The notes beneath the pieces are model-generated. The model had not been told where the DNA came from. It saw only the letters and a program-made list of their open reading frames with translations, and made no database searches. Position numbers and translations under genes: made by a program. DNA of 64,000 nucleotides from Phylloscopus collybita. Taxonomy: Eukaryota > Chordata > Aves > Passeriformes > Phylloscopidae. Position 1 is the stretch's first letter, and every line of letters starts with the position of its first letter. The stretch spans positions 12,034,001-12,098,000 of the forward strand of contig JAJNNQ010000006.1 in assembly GCA_027886175.1 (NCBI GenBank). The letters are read 5' to 3'. Below, piece after piece: positions 62,420 to 64,000 of the stretch.

Positions 62420-64000
62420 TCCCAATCAGTCAAACAGACTAAAAAACATGCCTTGAACAGATTAGATAGAAGCTGGGCAATGTTGTGGTCTACAGGGTCT
62501 GCACCCCTAATTATTTTTGATCCAGCAAACTTTATTAGCAATATTTTACTGCAGGTCCTACCAGACTCAAGCGAAATCCACGGAGCTGAGAATCCATTTG
62601 GGAGTCAGAACTGTTGATGCAAGAGTTTCAAAGAAAACCTTTTACTTTTAGTGTTCAGATGCCCATGACTCCATCAGGTCCTCTAGAACCCAGGTAACAT
62701 ATAGAATCACCTGATTTGTGGTTTGGAAAATCCTCTTGTCCATCAGCAGATAGACCATGAGTAATTTGCATATTTCTGCACTGTGCAACCCTGTGTTTCT
62801 GTTCTGGAACACTGTAAAGAGAGAGAGGGCTTGTGCAGCAGAGGGCATGTGCTTGGTCTATACCAGACATAAAAAAATAACAGCTAAACATCTTCCAGCT
62901 TATTTTATACTGCAGGCAGTTCCTATGTTGCAAAGTCCCAGGGTCTGTTGGGTTCACATGGATTTAACACAGGTTTCTCTGTTCTAGTGCACCAGTTAAC
63001 TTGCAGCTCAAGGACCTGTCTGAAGGGAAGCATGGACTGGTTTTGTATTGTAGTGGCCAAAGGGTTAAACATTTCTATTGGTCCGATTATTTTTAAAAGG
63101 TTACCTTAGAATCCAAAGCTTTAACAAAACAAATATTTACTGAAAACATCCACATTCTACAGTTTTGTGTATCTTTCACAATTTATGTACTTCCATCATC
63201 AAGATGTTTCTAACATATTGCACACCATATGCTTCCTTAACCCCACAATCATCTTTAGTGAAGATCATCTTCCCACATGCTCCAATATTATTATAATCTA
63301 ATGTAAAACTTTTTTTTTTTTTTTTCAGGTAAAATAAGTACTCTATAAGAGTTAAAACCTAAAAAGAATCAACAATAGAATAAAAATCTCAATTTAAATG
63401 CATTTTATGGTTTTTTTTACTTTTTTAAACTTACAAGTAAACACATGCAGATATTGCTTTATCAATAAAATGAAGATGTATTAAATTCCTCTTTTGAATC
63501 AGAATAGAGTAAGAAGAAAACAGTGTACAAAAGAATAATGCATTCAGTCTTTATCAAGAAACCAAAAGGTAAGACCTTTCAACAAAATTAAGGAGAGACA
63601 AAATTGACAATTTTTTTTCCTACCAAATCTGGATTTAAAATGGAGAAACTGTGGCCATCCTAATCTTCTGAAATAAAAAGGATGCAGAGTAGGATTTGTC
63701 AATTCTCTGGTATCAATGATACTCAGAGTAAACTTATTTAATTATGACAAAAATAATGGAAAAGATATTGCATCTGTTGCTGCAGAACCAGCACCCTACT
63801 GGAGTAACTACTGGAGAAACAGATTATCCCATGTGTGCCTACAGATGGGTGTCTTGCACTCTTATCTGAAGGACTGGTACCACTTCCAGACATTAGATGA
63901 AATGCACTTGTGGTTAGAGCTGAGGTGAAAATTCCTAAGTAATGGTCATAAAAAAGGCAGGAATGCTGAGAGTAGGGAAATTCCCACAGACTTCAGTGGT
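62420..64000. other. No recognised gene or element
   Basis: Unique-looking sequence to the window end. A 16-nt T run at 63310-63325 precedes 'caggt', which looks like a splice acceptor (long polypyrimidine tract + CAG), but the sequence after it has no recognisable coding content. Confidence 0.55.

Noticed and set aside
63310..63330. Strong 3' splice-site look-alike (16 T + CAGGT)
   Set aside because: No open or recognisable exon follows; T runs ending in CAG are common in AT-rich DNA.
1..64000. tRNA, U-snRNA, 5S/7SK-type genes, CRISPR arrays, operon-like gene clusters
   Set aside because: I scanned for tRNA T-loop words, U6/U2 start words and regularly spaced short direct repeats and found none; the sequence is clearly animal nuclear DNA.

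Overview
The window is a piece of a vertebrate nuclear genome, almost certainly from a bird. It is AT-rich, has no recognisable host exon, and its only open frames are short (the longest is 164 codons). Almost everything I could identify is transposon debris. The bird call rests on many copies of the CR1 LINE 3' end (the antisense 'ATAGAATCATAGAA…TTTGGGTTGGAA' signature), on short ERV LTRs, and on a relic of the avian ERV-L-type LTR that begins 'tgtcctagttttggctggg'. Small older CR1 pieces resemble the types shared with turtles and crocodilians.

Layout. 1-5.8 kb: nothing recognised. 5.8-6.1 kb: a solo LTR with a perfect 6-bp target-site duplication (TSD). 10.7 kb: a young CR1 tail. 11.9-13.3 kb: a very old, broken CR1. 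20.4-22.0 kb: a four-copy tandem array of ~350-405 bp units, arranged as two A-B dimers, with a 25-bp-stem hairpin between the dimers. 25.6-26.1 kb: CR1 endonuclease-region relic. 27.6 and 33.9 kb: short CR1 tails. 36.2-36.6 kb: a probable third LTR. 36.86-37.0 kb: a TTCC/CTCC microsatellite. 37.2-38.6 kb: an old CR1 split by a younger CR1. 39.3 kb: a 55-nt A run. 43.5-43.85 kb: a second copy of the first LTR family, inverted. 45.3-47.2 kb: two more CR1 pieces, one with reverse transcriptase (RT) motifs. 52.0-52.7 kb: a 662-bp LTR-like element flanked by identical 6-mers. 52.9 kb: a cluster of three overlapping inverted repeats. 53.1-53.7 kb: CR1 with an internal deletion. 54.6 kb: a 78-bp ERV-L LTR miniature. 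54.7-64 kb: no recognised element apart from homopolymers and one perfect 15-bp hairpin.

No gene system or pathway can be reconstructed. The window is either intergenic or lies inside one or more large introns. All ten CR1 pieces I recognise are on the minus strand, which weakly hints that an unseen host transcription unit, if any, runs on the plus strand. The items most worth a second look are the dimeric tandem array, the overlapping inverted-repeat cluster, the nested CR1s and the LTRs with readable target-site duplications. All family assignments were made by eye from remembered consensus features, not by a database search.
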